Assembly: GCA_003527885.1 (NCBI GenBank)
Contig: DPWB01000411.1
Span: forward strand, 1-18,143
Reading direction: 5' to 3'
Source of the DNA: Candidatus Competibacteraceae bacterium
Lineage (GTDB): Bacteria; Pseudomonadota; Gammaproteobacteria; Competibacterales; Competibacteraceae
Length of the DNA: 18,143 bases
The notes under the pieces are model-generated. The model was not told the origin of the DNA and made no database searches. It saw nothing but the letters and a program-made list of their open reading frames with translations. The translations under genes and the position numbers were made by a program. Positions 7,503 to 15,307 of this stretch are shown here, piece after piece (position 1 is the first letter of the stretch; every line of letters begins with the position of its first letter).

Positions 7503-7525
7503 CCCCGGCCTCAAACCGGGGTTTT
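7503..7525 (+). terminator. Rho-independent terminator
   Basis: CCCCGG (7503-7508) pairs with CCGGGG (7516-7521) around a seven-base loop, CCTCAAA, followed by TTTT (7522-7525) and TTT slightly further on. It lies 20 bases after the small ORF stop and points rightwards. Confidence 0.75.
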
Positions 7526-7625
7526 GCTTTACTCGATCGACGGTTCGCGTCCGGGTTCAAACGCTCCGCCGAACGCGCCAAAACCCCCGTCAACCCGCCT
7601 CCGGGTCGACCTGGAACGACGGCTG

Positions 7626-7919
7626 ATGGCGGCTCTCTTGGCGTTGCTCGCGCTGCTTACGCTGGGCAATGCGATCGTGCGCTATCTGGCCTCTTATTCC
7701 TTCGCCTTCATCGAGGAAGTGTCGGTCACCTTGCTGTTGGGGCTGGCCTTGCTCGGTTCAACCGCCACCCTGATGGCCGGCCGCCATAGCTTGGTCGCTT
7801 TTTTCGTGGCGCGGCTGCCGGCGCGCTGGCGACCGGTTTGTACCTGGCTGGCGCTGGCCGTTACCCTGTTGCTGTTCGGCTTGTTGGCGGCGTTTGGCGT
7901 TCCCCCATCATTCTGGTGA
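7626..7919 (+). pseudogene. TRAP transporter small permease (DctQ-like), C-terminally truncated
   Basis: The sequence encodes the first three of four expected helices of a TRAP-type small membrane subunit. Recognisable parts are LERRLMAALLALLALL just before and after the ATG at 7626, then NAIVRYLASYSFAFIEEVSV with the family's Glu-Glu after the second segment, and LGSTATLMAGRHSLVAF with the conserved His. The match ends at LLAAFG (about 7896) and the frame runs into six unrelated residues and a TGA at 7917-7919. About 50 residues are missing, and I find no continuation in the other frames. No large permease or binding-protein gene is nearby. The start is uncertain: the frame stays open upstream to 7434, but that crosses a terminator. 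It is probably a decayed remnant, cut next to the end of the Mrp operon. Confidence 0.65.
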
Positions 7920-7950
7920 CCGGCGCTCCATGCCTCCCGCGCCGGTTCGG

Positions 7951-8301
7951 CTACGGCCGATCCGCGCTATCGCCCGCCCCTTCACGGCTCACCTCGGACG
8001 GCAACGCCGCCAGCGAGCGCAACCTGAGATGCAGCGCCGCCTTGGACAGCAGGTGGGCGCTGACCGGCGCGGTGATGAACAAAAACACCGTCACCAGCAC
8101 CTCGTGCAGGCTGACACCCTCCCCGCGCGTGCTGAAATAGAGCGCCGATGCCAGCAACAGGCTGCCCACGCCCAAGGTCGTCGCTTTGGTCGGCGCGTGT
8201 AGCCGGGAGTAGAAATCTCGTAACCGGATCAAGCCGAGCGAGCCGATAAAGGTCAATAGCGCGCCGGCCAGAACCAGCGAGGACAACAGGGCATCCAGCA
8301 T
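7951..8301 (-). CDS. mrpG: Mrp/Pha antiporter subunit G
   Basis: This is the small membrane subunit of the multisubunit Na+(K+)/H+ antiporter, with 116 residues and three membrane helices. The motif LIRLRDFYSRLHAPTKATTLGVG after the first helix is the MnhG/PhaG signature. A charged C-terminal tail of about 30 residues follows the third helix. It is the last gene of the operon, five bases after mrpF. A GTG three codons upstream (8308-8310), overlapping the mrpF stop, is an alternative start. Confidence 0.92.
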   Translation of the reverse strand: MLDALLSSLVLAGALLTFIGSLGLIRLRDFYSRLHAPTKATTLGVGSLLLASALYFSTRGEGVSLHEVLVTVFLFITAPVSAHLLSKAALHLRLRSLAALPSEVSREGAGDSADRP

Positions 8302-8306
8302 GGCGA

Positions 8307-8579
8307 TCACCCGATGATGTCGCCGCGCAACAGATACTTGCACAAGGCGACGGTGCCGATGAAGCCCATCAACGCGATCAGCAGCGCCGCTTCGAAATAG
8401 GCGGCGCTGGACAGATGGATACCGGACAACACCAGCAGGGCGATAGCGTTGACGTACAGCGTATCCAACGCCAGGATCCGATCCGGGACGCTGGGACCGA
8501 CCAGCAGCCGCCAGAAACCGCAAGCGAAGGCGGCGGCCACCAGAACAAAAGCGAGCGGCAAGGCGAACCGGGTCAGCAC
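8307..8579 (-). CDS. mrpF: Mrp/Pha antiporter subunit F
   Basis: A 90-residue subunit with three membrane helices. GPSVPDRILALDTLYVNAIA in the loop and second helix is the MnhF/PhaF signature. The start is a GTG at 8577-8579, inside the end of mrpE (seven-base overlap), which suggests coupled translation. Confidence 0.92.
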   Translation of the reverse strand: MLTRFALPLAFVLVAAAFACGFWRLLVGPSVPDRILALDTLYVNAIALLVLSGIHLSSAAYFEAALLIALMGFIGTVALCKYLLRGDIIG

Positions 8580-9064
8580 GGCTCGAAAATCTCCCGCAGC
8601 GGGGCCTCGTAACGGCGCTTGATGGTCGCGACCAGTTTGTCGGGGTCACCCACATCGAGCGCGTGGACCAGCAAATGGCGGCGATCCGACGAGAGGCGCG
8701 AGGACACCGTACCGGGCGTCAAGCAGATGGCGTTGGCCAGCACGCTGATCGCCAGATCGGATTGCAGCGCCAGCGGCACTCGCACGAACGCCGGCCGCAG
8801 CCGCGCGGGCGAGCGCAGGATCAGCCACGCCACCGTCAGGTTCGCCACCAAAATGTCGTACAGCACCACGCCGACCAAGCGCAGCAGCACCAGCGGCCGG
8901 TGGATGCGCGGGGTTTGCGGCCAGAAACGCGCGGAGAACAAGGAAATCGCCCAACCCAACAGCAAGCCCAGCACGATCTGGCCGGGCGCGACGCTGTTGG
9001 CCAGCAACAACCAGACCGCCGCCAGCATCAGGGCAACCAGCGGATGCGGCAGCAAACGAGACAT
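8573..9064 (-). CDS. mrpE: Mrp/Pha antiporter subunit E
   Basis: A 163-residue subunit with an N-terminal membrane region and a cytoplasmic C-terminal domain. The motifs YDILVANLTVAW and AISVLANAICLTPGTVS are characteristic of MnhE/PhaE. The ATG at 9062-9064 shares one base with the mrpD stop codon. The frame is open upstream as far as 9361, but that part is antisense-like overlap within mrpD. Confidence 0.93.
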   Translation of the reverse strand: MSRLLPHPLVALMLAAVWLLLANSVAPGQIVLGLLLGWAISLFSARFWPQTPRIHRPLVLLRLVGVVLYDILVANLTVAWLILRSPARLRPAFVRVPLALQSDLAISVLANAICLTPGTVSSRLSSDRRHLLVHALDVGDPDKLVATIKRRYEAPLREIFEPC

Positions 9065-10584
9065 TACGGCATCCCTCCCGGCGCGATAACGGCTTGAATA
9101 TATCGTTGCGGTTGCAAGAGTTGATCGGCGACGGCCTGCGCGCCCTCGGCTATCGGACCAGCCGCCACGGTCATCCCTACGACCAGCAACAGCAAGCCGA
9201 CAGCGGGCGCCAGCTCGCGCGCCAGTCCCGAGGACTCTTCCGGCGCGGGAGGTGTTTCCGGCGGCAACGCCCGATAAAACAGCAAGCTGCCGGTTCGGCC
9301 TAGCGCGATGAGGCCGAACAGGCCGGTCACCAGCACCACGGCCATGATCCAGGGCAGCCACGGATGGGCGAGCGCCGCCCTCAACGTGAGGAATTTAGCG
9401 AGGAAACCCGACAGTGGCGGCAAGCCCGCCACCGCCACGGCGACGACAAAGAACAGGCTGCCCAGCACGCCGGCGCTGGCGACGGTCGACCCAGGATCGA
9501 GCCGGTCGCCCAATTCACCGCGCCGGTGGGCGATGCTGTCCGCCAGCAGGAACAGCGCGGCGGCGGCGAACGTGGTATGCGGCAGGTAATACAAACCGGC
9601 GGCGATGCCAGAAGCGTTATCAAGACCGAACGCGAGCAGCAGCGAGCCGACCGACGCCACCACCAGATAAGCGACCTGTTGGCGGAGATGGGTGCTGGCC
9701 AGCGCACCCACCATCCCGACGCCTGAAGTCGCCAGGGCCAAGGGTAGCAACCACGGTTCGATGAGATTGGCGGCCGGACCCGCGCCTGCGCCGAAAATCA
9801 GCGGATAGACCCTTAAAATGCCGTATGCGCCGACCTTGGTCATGATGGCGAACAGCGCGGCGACCGGCGCGCCGGTTTGAGCGTAAGCGGCCGGCAGCCA
9901 CAAGTAAAACGGCAGCAAGGCCGCCTTGAGGGCGAACACCCCAAACAGCAGCAAACCCGCCGCCCGCACCAGCGGCGCATTCGCCGGGGGCGTGGCCGCG
10001 ACTTTGAGCGCCAAGTCGGCCATGTTGAGCGTACCGAGTACCCCGTAGAGCGTTCCCACCGCGAACAGAAACACGGTGGAACCAACCAGGTTGACGGCCA
10101 CGAACTGCAAGCCCGCCCGCGTCCGCCGCCGTCCGCCGCCGTGCAGCAACAGCCCGTAGGAAGCGATCAGCAAAACCTCGAAAAACACGAACAGATTGAA
10201 CAGGTCGCCGGTGAGAAACGCGCCGTTTAACCCGAACAGCTGAAGCTGGAACAGGCTATGAAAATGCGATCCGGCCGCATCGTCGCCGCGAATCGCGTAC
10301 AGCAAGGCGAACAGGGCCAAGAACGCGGTGACGACCAACATCCAGGCCGCCAAGCGATCCGCCACCAGCACGATGCCGAACGGCGCCGGCCAGTGGCCCA
10401 GCGCGTAAACCAGAATATCGCCACCGCCGACCTTTTCCGCCACCACCAGCGCCAAGCCGATCTGGGCGATGGCGGCGGCGACGCTCGCCCGGCGCCGCCA
10501 ACCGAGGCTCGCCCGACCCGCCAGCAGCAGCAAGATAGCGGTCAACCACGGCAGCAGCACCGGCGCGATGACCCAATGATTCAT
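9064..10584 (-). CDS. mrpD: Mrp/Pha antiporter subunit D
   Basis: A 506-residue proton-channel-type subunit related to NADH dehydrogenase subunits ND2, ND4 and ND5, with about 14 membrane helices. Conserved charges visible are Glu136 in FVFFEVLLIASYG, Lys220 in ALKAALLPFYLWLP and Lys250 in AIMTKVGAYG. These positions form the proton path in the family. The gene overlaps mrpC by four bases (ATGA). Its codon use matches the rest of the left part of the contig. Confidence 0.95.
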   Translation of the reverse strand: MNHWVIAPVLLPWLTAILLLLAGRASLGWRRRASVAAAIAQIGLALVVAEKVGGGDILVYALGHWPAPFGIVLVADRLAAWMLVVTAFLALFALLYAIRGDDAAGSHFHSLFQLQLFGLNGAFLTGDLFNLFVFFEVLLIASYGLLLHGGGRRRTRAGLQFVAVNLVGSTVFLFAVGTLYGVLGTLNMADLALKVAATPPANAPLVRAAGLLLFGVFALKAALLPFYLWLPAAYAQTGAPVAALFAIMTKVGAYGILRVYPLIFGAGAGPAANLIEPWLLPLALATSGVGMVGALASTHLRQQVAYLVVASVGSLLLAFGLDNASGIAAGLYYLPHTTFAAAALFLLADSIAHRRGELGDRLDPGSTVASAGVLGSLFFVVAVAVAGLPPLSGFLAKFLTLRAALAHPWLPWIMAVVLVTGLFGLIALGRTGSLLFYRALPPETPPAPEESSGLARELAPAVGLLLLVVGMTVAAGPIAEGAQAVADQLLQPQRYIQAVIAPGGMP

Positions 10585-10910
10585 GGCCGGTGTCGCCCAT
10601 CCACATGGTCGTTGCCCATCTCCGCCCGCGCCTTGAGCGCCAATGCGATGACGAACGCGGTCATGGCGAAACTGATGACGATGGCCGTCAGCACCAACGC
10701 TTGCGGCACCGGATCGGCGTATCCGGCCGCGCCGGCGGCGATCAACGGCGGCTGACCGACGGTGAGGCGGCCCATGGCGAACAGAAACAGATTGACCGCG
10801 TAAGATAGAAAAGCCAGCCCCAACACCAGCGGAAAAGTCCGGGCGCGCAGCGTCAGATACACGCCGGCGGCGGTCAGCGCCCCGACGATCAGCGCCAGCA
10901 ACAGTTCCAT
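10581..10910 (-). CDS. mrpC: Mrp/Pha antiporter subunit C
   Basis: A 109-residue subunit with three membrane helices, homologous to NuoK. Motifs LGLAFLSYAVNLFLF and DPVPQALVLTAIVISFAMTA are diagnostic. The ATG at 10908-10910 overlaps the stop of the A/B fusion gene by one base. An upstream extension of the frame is an antisense-like overlap. Confidence 0.94.
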   Translation of the reverse strand: MELLLALIVGALTAAGVYLTLRARTFPLVLGLAFLSYAVNLFLFAMGRLTVGQPPLIAAGAAGYADPVPQALVLTAIVISFAMTAFVIALALKARAEMGNDHVDGRHRP

Positions 10911-13738
10911 CAGCGCCCCTCCCCCGCCGTCTTGGTTTCCGGTCTCACCCGAGGGGCGCGGCGCTCCAGGCGATGCAGCAAACCCAAACGGACCAGGATC
11001 GACAACGACGCGCCGACCACCACCAGATAGACGCCCAGGTCGAACACCATGGCCGAGGCCAACTCGAACTCGCCGATGAGGGGCCAACGGAAATGGCCGA
11101 AGGTCGAAGTCAGGAACGGGTAGCCGAACAACAGGCTACCCAAACCGGCGACAGCGGCGGCCAACAGGCCCAGCCCGACAAAAAACGGCATCTCCCAGGG
11201 CAGGCGTTCCTGGCTCCAGGCCACCCCGTTGGCCAGATATTGCACGACCAACGCCGCCGCCGTGACGAGGCCAGCAATAAAGCCGCCGCCGGGCAGATTG
11301 TGGCCGCGCAAGAACATGAAGGCCGACACCAGCAAGGCCAAGGGCAGCACTAGCCGGCCGAGCGCCGCCACGATCACCGGATGGATGTCCGTATCCCAGG
11401 GCCGCCCCTCGGCGTCGTGCTCCGGGCCGTCCAGCCGCAACCGTTCCAGCAGGGCGTAAATGCCGAGACCGGCCAGCGCCAGCACGCTGATCTCGCCCAA
11501 GGTATCGTAGCCGCGAAAATCCACCAGGATGACGTTGACCACGTTGGCCCCACCGCCCCCCGGCACGCTGTTGGCCAGGAAGTAGCCCGCGATGGAATCA
11601 TACGGTCGAGTCAGCACCGCCCAGGTCAGCGTTGCCGCGCCGCCGCCCGCCGCGACCGCCAACGCGAGGTGCGCGCCCCGTTGCGGCGGCGTCGATTCGG
11701 GCGGGCTGTGCTGCGGCAGGAAATACAGCGCCAGCAGCAGCAACACCACCGTCACCATCTCCACCGCCAGTTGGGTCAAGGCCAAATCGGGTGCGGAGAA
11801 TTTGACGAAGGTCAGCGCGACCAGCAAACCGACCGAACCCACCAGAATCAGCGCCACCAGCCGCTGCCGGTGCCAGATCACCGCGCCGGCCGTCGCCGCC
11901 ACCAGCCCCAAGGCCGCCAGCAGGCTGACGCCATCCACCGGCAACAGCGGGCGCGAACCGGTCAGCGGCGCGGAACCGCCGACGAAGCCGGCCGCACCCA
12001 GCACCAGCGCGGAGAGCATCACCACCGCCAGCAAGCGTTGCAGCGAACCGGTGTCCAGCCGCCGGGTCAACGCCCCGGCCATCCCGAACAAACCTTCCAA
12101 CAAGGCGTTGTAGATCGCCTTTGCCTCCAAGCGCCCGGCGTGGCGGTCGTAAAACGCGAACACCGGTTTGCGCCCCAAATACACCAAGCCGCCACCCATC
12201 AAGGCGATGACGCTCATGCCCAGCGCCGGGCTGAAACCGTGCCAGATCGCCAGATCGTGATCCGGCAACGGCCCCTGAAGCACCGCCGCGCTCGCCGCCG
12301 CCAGGATCGGCTCCACGGTTTGCGCCGGAAACACGCCGACCAGCAGGCACAGCACCACCAGCGCCTCGATCGGAACCTTCATCCAGCGCGGCGGTTCGTG
12401 CGGGGTTTTGGAAAGGCCAACCGGCTCGCCGTTGAAAAACACGTCGTGGATAAAGCGCAGCGAATAGGCCACGGCGAACACGCCGGCCAGCGTCACGCCC
12501 GCCGGCAGCCACCAGCCCAAATGCAGTTGCGTGGCCGCCCCGAACGCCTCGGCGAAAAACATCTCCTTGGACAAAAAGCCGTTCAGCAACGGCACGCCCG
12601 CCATGGCCGCCGACGCCACCATGGCCAGCACGCCGGTATACGGCATGTATTTCCACAAGCCGTTGACGCGGCGCATGTCGCGCGTGCCGCATTCGTGGTC
12701 GATGACGCCGGCGGCCATGAACAGCGACGCCTTGAAAATCGCGTGGTTGATGATGTGGAACACGCCGGCCACGGCCGCCAGCGGCGTGCCGATGCCAAAC
12801 AGCAGCGCGATCAAGCCCAGATGGCTGATGGTGGAATACGCCAGCAAGCCTTTGAGATCGTGCTGAAACAGGGAGATGAAAGCGCCCAGGAGCAGCGTGA
12901 CGAACCCGGTCCCGCCCACCAGCCACGCCCATTCCGGCGTGCCGGACAGCGCCGGAAACAGCCGCGCCAGCAAGAAGATTCCGGCCTTGACCATGGTGGC
13001 CGAATGCAGGTAAGCCGACGCCGGGGTCGGGGCCGCCATCGCGTTGGGCAGCCAGAAATGGAACGGAAACTGCGCCGATTTGGTGAAGGCGCCCAGGAGG
13101 ATCAGCACCAGCGCGGTCAGATACCAGGGGCTGGCCTGAATGGCCTCCTTCTGCGTCAGGATGACCGACAGATCGTAGGAGCCGGCGATCCGGCCCAGGA
13201 TCAGCATCCCCGCGATCATCGCCAGCCCGCCGCCGCCGGTGACCACCAGCGCCATCCGCGCGCCCTGCCGGCCCGCGGGCAGGTGCCGCCACCAGCCGAT
13301 CAAGAGAAACGACGAAAGCGAGGTCAGCTCCCAGAACACCAGCAGGAGAAGGATGTTGTCCGACAGGACGATCCCGGTCATCGCGCCCTGGAACAGCATC
13401 AGATAGGTCAGGAAGCGGCCCATCGACTCCTTGGTCGACAGGTAGAACCGGGCGTAGAGGATGATCAGCAGGCCGATGCCCAGGATCAGCCCGGCAAACA
13501 GCATGCCCAGCCCGTCGATGCGGAAGTTGGCGTTCAGGCCAAGGGTGGGCATCCAGTCGATGCGGGCGCTGATCACCTCGCCGTGCAGGACGGCGGGGGC
13601 GTGAAAGAACAGGCCGGCCAGTGCCAGCGCCGTGGCCGCACCCGCCGCCAGCGCCGCCCAGCCGCGCCCCAGCCGCTGCGCCAGACCGGGAAGAAGCGCG
13701 CCAATGAACGGAAGCGCGGCGATCAGGGCGGGGGACAT
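10910..13738 (-). CDS. mrpA: Mrp/Pha antiporter subunit A/B fusion (probable assembly hybrid)
   Basis: The 942-residue product joins an MrpA part with a C-terminal MrpB part (about 784-942, starting DIHPVIVAALGRLVLP), as in the group 2 (PhaAB) type. Membrane residues typical of MrpA are visible: Glu137 in FWELTSLSSFLLIG, Lys220 in GAFTKSAQFPFHFWLP and Lys251 in HSATMVKAG. It is the core of the Na+(K+)/H+ exchanger. The ATG at 13736-13738 has a GAGGA 11 bases upstream. Codon habit changes within the gene. Residues 1 to about 250 use almost only CTG/CTC/CTT for Leu, with frequent GGG and TCG. From about residue 290 on, TTG is common, as in mrpC-G. The frame stays intact, so the break is best explained by an assembly join of two mrpA genes; natural recombination is the alternative. 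Confidence 0.88.
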   Translation of the reverse strand: MSPALIAALPFIGALLPGLAQRLGRGWAALAAGAATALALAGLFFHAPAVLHGEVISARIDWMPTLGLNANFRIDGLGMLFAGLILGIGLLIILYARFYLSTKESMGRFLTYLMLFQGAMTGIVLSDNILLLLVFWELTSLSSFLLIGWWRHLPAGRQGARMALVVTGGGGLAMIAGMLILGRIAGSYDLSVILTQKEAIQASPWYLTALVLILLGAFTKSAQFPFHFWLPNAMAAPTPASAYLHSATMVKAGIFLLARLFPALSGTPEWAWLVGGTGFVTLLLGAFISLFQHDLKGLLAYSTISHLGLIALLFGIGTPLAAVAGVFHIINHAIFKASLFMAAGVIDHECGTRDMRRVNGLWKYMPYTGVLAMVASAAMAGVPLLNGFLSKEMFFAEAFGAATQLHLGWWLPAGVTLAGVFAVAYSLRFIHDVFFNGEPVGLSKTPHEPPRWMKVPIEALVVLCLLVGVFPAQTVEPILAAASAAVLQGPLPDHDLAIWHGFSPALGMSVIALMGGGLVYLGRKPVFAFYDRHAGRLEAKAIYNALLEGLFGMAGALTRRLDTGSLQRLLAVVMLSALVLGAAGFVGGSAPLTGSRPLLPVDGVSLLAALGLVAATAGAVIWHRQRLVALILVGSVGLLVALTFVKFSAPDLALTQLAVEMVTVVLLLLALYFLPQHSPPESTPPQRGAHLALAVAAGGGAATLTWAVLTRPYDSIAGYFLANSVPGGGGANVVNVILVDFRGYDTLGEISVLALAGLGIYALLERLRLDGPEHDAEGRPWDTDIHPVIVAALGRLVLPLALLVSAFMFLRGHNLPGGGFIAGLVTAAALVVQYLANGVAWSQERLPWEMPFFVGLGLLAAAVAGLGSLLFGYPFLTSTFGHFRWPLIGEFELASAMVFDLGVYLVVVGASLSILVRLGLLHRLERRAPRVRPETKTAGEGR
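12830..13000. other. Probable chimeric junction between two genomes
   Basis: Left of this zone, genes have TTG-containing codon use and the gene content of the first organism. Right of it, the coding sequence and the frc operon look like a Rhodobacteraceae genome. The zone encodes the highly conserved MrpA stretch around FQHDLKGLLAYSTISHLGL, where two homologues could share an identical k-mer. The exact base cannot be fixed by reading alone. Confidence 0.5.
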
Positions 13739-13907
13739 GCGGTCTTTTTTCCTCGTCGTGGCGTGGCGTGCGGTCGCTGGTCGCGTCGCGGCGGGTTTGG
13801 AAGCATGTTGCGTCTTGCGCAAGGAGATTCAAGACCGGCCAGGCCGGAATGGCGCGCTTTGCGGTCTCGGGGACGCGGTCAGGGGCGCGATGACGGGGTG
13901 CGAAAGG
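13739..13907 (-). promoter_or_regulatory. Intergenic region upstream of mrpA
   Basis: These 169 bases separate the frcK stop from the mrpA start on the same strand. They should hold the end of the frc transcript and the mrp promoter of the right-hand organism. A short perfect palindrome, CCGGCC-A-GGCCGG (13835-13847), is visible but its loop is too tight for a good terminator. I see no convincing -35/-10 pair. Confidence 0.35.
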
Positions 13908-14516
13908 TCAGGCGCCGCGCAGGGTGATCTCGGCCGGCCGGGACCGGGTGATCACGGTCAGCGCGTTGGGCAGGTCGTTCGAGGCGATCCAGTCCTGCGC
14001 CGCCGCTTCGGTCTTGCCGTGGTGGTGCCAGCGGTCGGTCAGGCGGCGGATCAGTTCGGCCTCGGGCACGTCCAGAAAGACCGTCAGGTCGAACAGCGGA
14101 GCCAACTGGCACCAGGGCGCGTCGTCCAGCAGCAGGTAGTTGCCTTCGACGATCAGGATGCGGTCGTCGGGGCCGACGATATCGGCGCCGGCGCGCGAGA
14201 TCTCCAGCCTGCGGTCGAAGATCGGGATGGCCACTTCCTCTTCATCGCGCAGGCGCCGGACCTGATGAAGAAAGCCATGCACGTCAAAGGTTTCCGGCGC
14301 GCCCTTGCGGCTGCGAAGGCCGCGTGCCTGCAAGACGGCGTCGTCATAGTGAAAGCCGTCCATCGGCACCACGCGGGCGCCCTTGCCCAAGGCCGCGGCC
14401 AGATCGGCGGCCAGGGTGGACTTGCCGCTGGCCGGTGGCCCCGCCAGCGCCACCAAGAACCGCCCGGGCCCCTTGGCGCGGGCCTGGATCAACATGGCCA
14501 GGTCTTTGCAATTCAT
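13908..14516 (-). CDS. frcK: Fructose-transport-associated kinase (P-loop, FrcK-like)
   Basis: A 202-residue cytoplasmic P-loop kinase of the uridine kinase/pantothenate kinase-like group. Walker A is GPPASGKS (26-33). PMDGFHYDD (about 51-59) is the family's substrate-side motif, and RILIVEGNYLLLDD precedes the lid region with RLTDRWHHHGK. In the frcBCAK arrangement known from Sinorhizobium meliloti and Rhodobacteraceae this kinase is the last gene, and it is thought to act on the imported sugar or a related metabolite; its substrate is not shown by the sequence. The ATG at 14514-14516 overlaps the frcA stop by four bases, so translation is probably coupled. Confidence 0.8.
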   Translation of the reverse strand: MNCKDLAMLIQARAKGPGRFLVALAGPPASGKSTLAADLAAALGKGARVVPMDGFHYDDAVLQARGLRSRKGAPETFDVHGFLHQVRRLRDEEEVAIPIFDRRLEISRAGADIVGPDDRILIVEGNYLLLDDAPWCQLAPLFDLTVFLDVPEAELIRRLTDRWHHHGKTEAAAQDWIASNDLPNALTVITRSRPAEITLRGA

Positions 14517-15307
14517 GCGTCTTCCGTCACCCCTTCGGGCAGTTTCGCGCCGGTCATGAAGGCCACCGCGTCGGACATGGTGTAGTCCTTCGGGTCGATC
14601 ACGCAGAGCCGCTTGCCCAGCCGGTGGATGTGGATGCGGTCGGCCACTTCGAAGACATGCGGCATGTTGTGGGAAATCAGGATGATCGGGATGCCGCGGG
14701 CGCGGACATCGCGGATCAGTTCCAGCACGCGGCGGCTTTCCTTGACCCCCAGCGCGGCGGTGGGTTCATCGAGGATCACCACCTTCGAGCCGAAGGCCGC
14801 GGCCCGCGCCACCGCGACGCCCTGGCGCTGCCCGCCCGACAGCGTCTCGACCGGCTGGTTGATGTTCTGGATCGTCATCAGCCCCAGTTCGTTCAGCTTT
14901 GCCCGGGCGAACTTCTCCATCGCCGAGCGGTCGAGCTGGCGCAGCACGCTGCCCATGAAGCCGGGTTTGCGCAGTTCGCGCCCCATGAACATGTTGTCGG
15001 CGATCGACAGTGCGGGCGACATCGCAAGGGTCTGGTAGACCGTCTCGATTCCCGCAGCGCGGGCGTCGATGGGCGAGGCGAACTCGACCCGCCTGCCGTC
15101 CAGCGTGACCTCGCCCTCGTCCGGGATCACGGCGCCGGACAGCGCCTTGATCAGGGTGGACTTGCCGGCGCCGTTGTCGCCGATCACGGCCAGGATCTCG
15201 CCGGGGTAAAGCTCGAAGTCGCAATGGTCCAGCGCCGTGACGCGGCCATAGCGCTTGACGAGGTTGCGGCCCTTGAGAATGGGTTCTGCCTGAAGTTGCG
15301 CGGTCAT
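14513..15307 (-). CDS. frcA: Sugar ABC transporter ATP-binding protein (FrcA-like)
   Basis: A 264-residue ATPase that powers the FrcBC importer at the inner face of the membrane. Walker A is GDNGAGKS (43-50), the Q-loop lies at VYQTL, the signature LSGGQ is at 156-160, Walker B VVILDEP ends at 182, and the switch His is H213 in LISHN. It has a single nucleotide-binding domain, unlike the double-domain RbsA type, and so should act as a homodimer. That is typical of fructose-type transporters. The ATG at 15305-15307 overlaps the frcC stop by four bases. Confidence 0.92.
   Translation of the reverse strand: MTAQLQAEPILKGRNLVKRYGRVTALDHCDFELYPGEILAVIGDNGAGKSTLIKALSGAVIPDEGEVTLDGRRVEFASPIDARAAGIETVYQTLAMSPALSIADNMFMGRELRKPGFMGSVLRQLDRSAMEKFARAKLNELGLMTIQNINQPVETLSGGQRQGVAVARAAAFGSKVVILDEPTAALGVKESRRVLELIRDVRARGIPIILISHNMPHVFEVADRIHIHRLGKRLCVIDPKDYTMSDAVAFMTGAKLPEGVTEDA

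Noticed and set aside
7838..8202. Plus-strand frames after the DctQ remnant as its frameshifted C-terminus
   Set aside because: Neither frame shows the hydrophobic fourth helix expected of DctQ; both are shadows opposite mrpG.
11598..13832. 744-residue open frame on the minus strand in another frame of mrpA
   Set aside because: It is a Gly/Arg-rich shadow with no membrane helices or motifs, overlapping the true mrpA frame.
13835..13847. CCGGCC-A-GGCCGG palindrome as a terminator for the frc operon
   Set aside because: The loop is too short for a full stem and no T-run follows on the minus strand, so it was mentioned only within the intergenic entry.
11381..13927. 848-residue open frame antisense to the mrpA/B fusion gene
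   Set aside because: Its product is a low-complexity mix of Gln, Arg, His and Gly with no domain, which is what GC-rich third codon positions of the opposite strand produce. The mrpA frame has clear family motifs.
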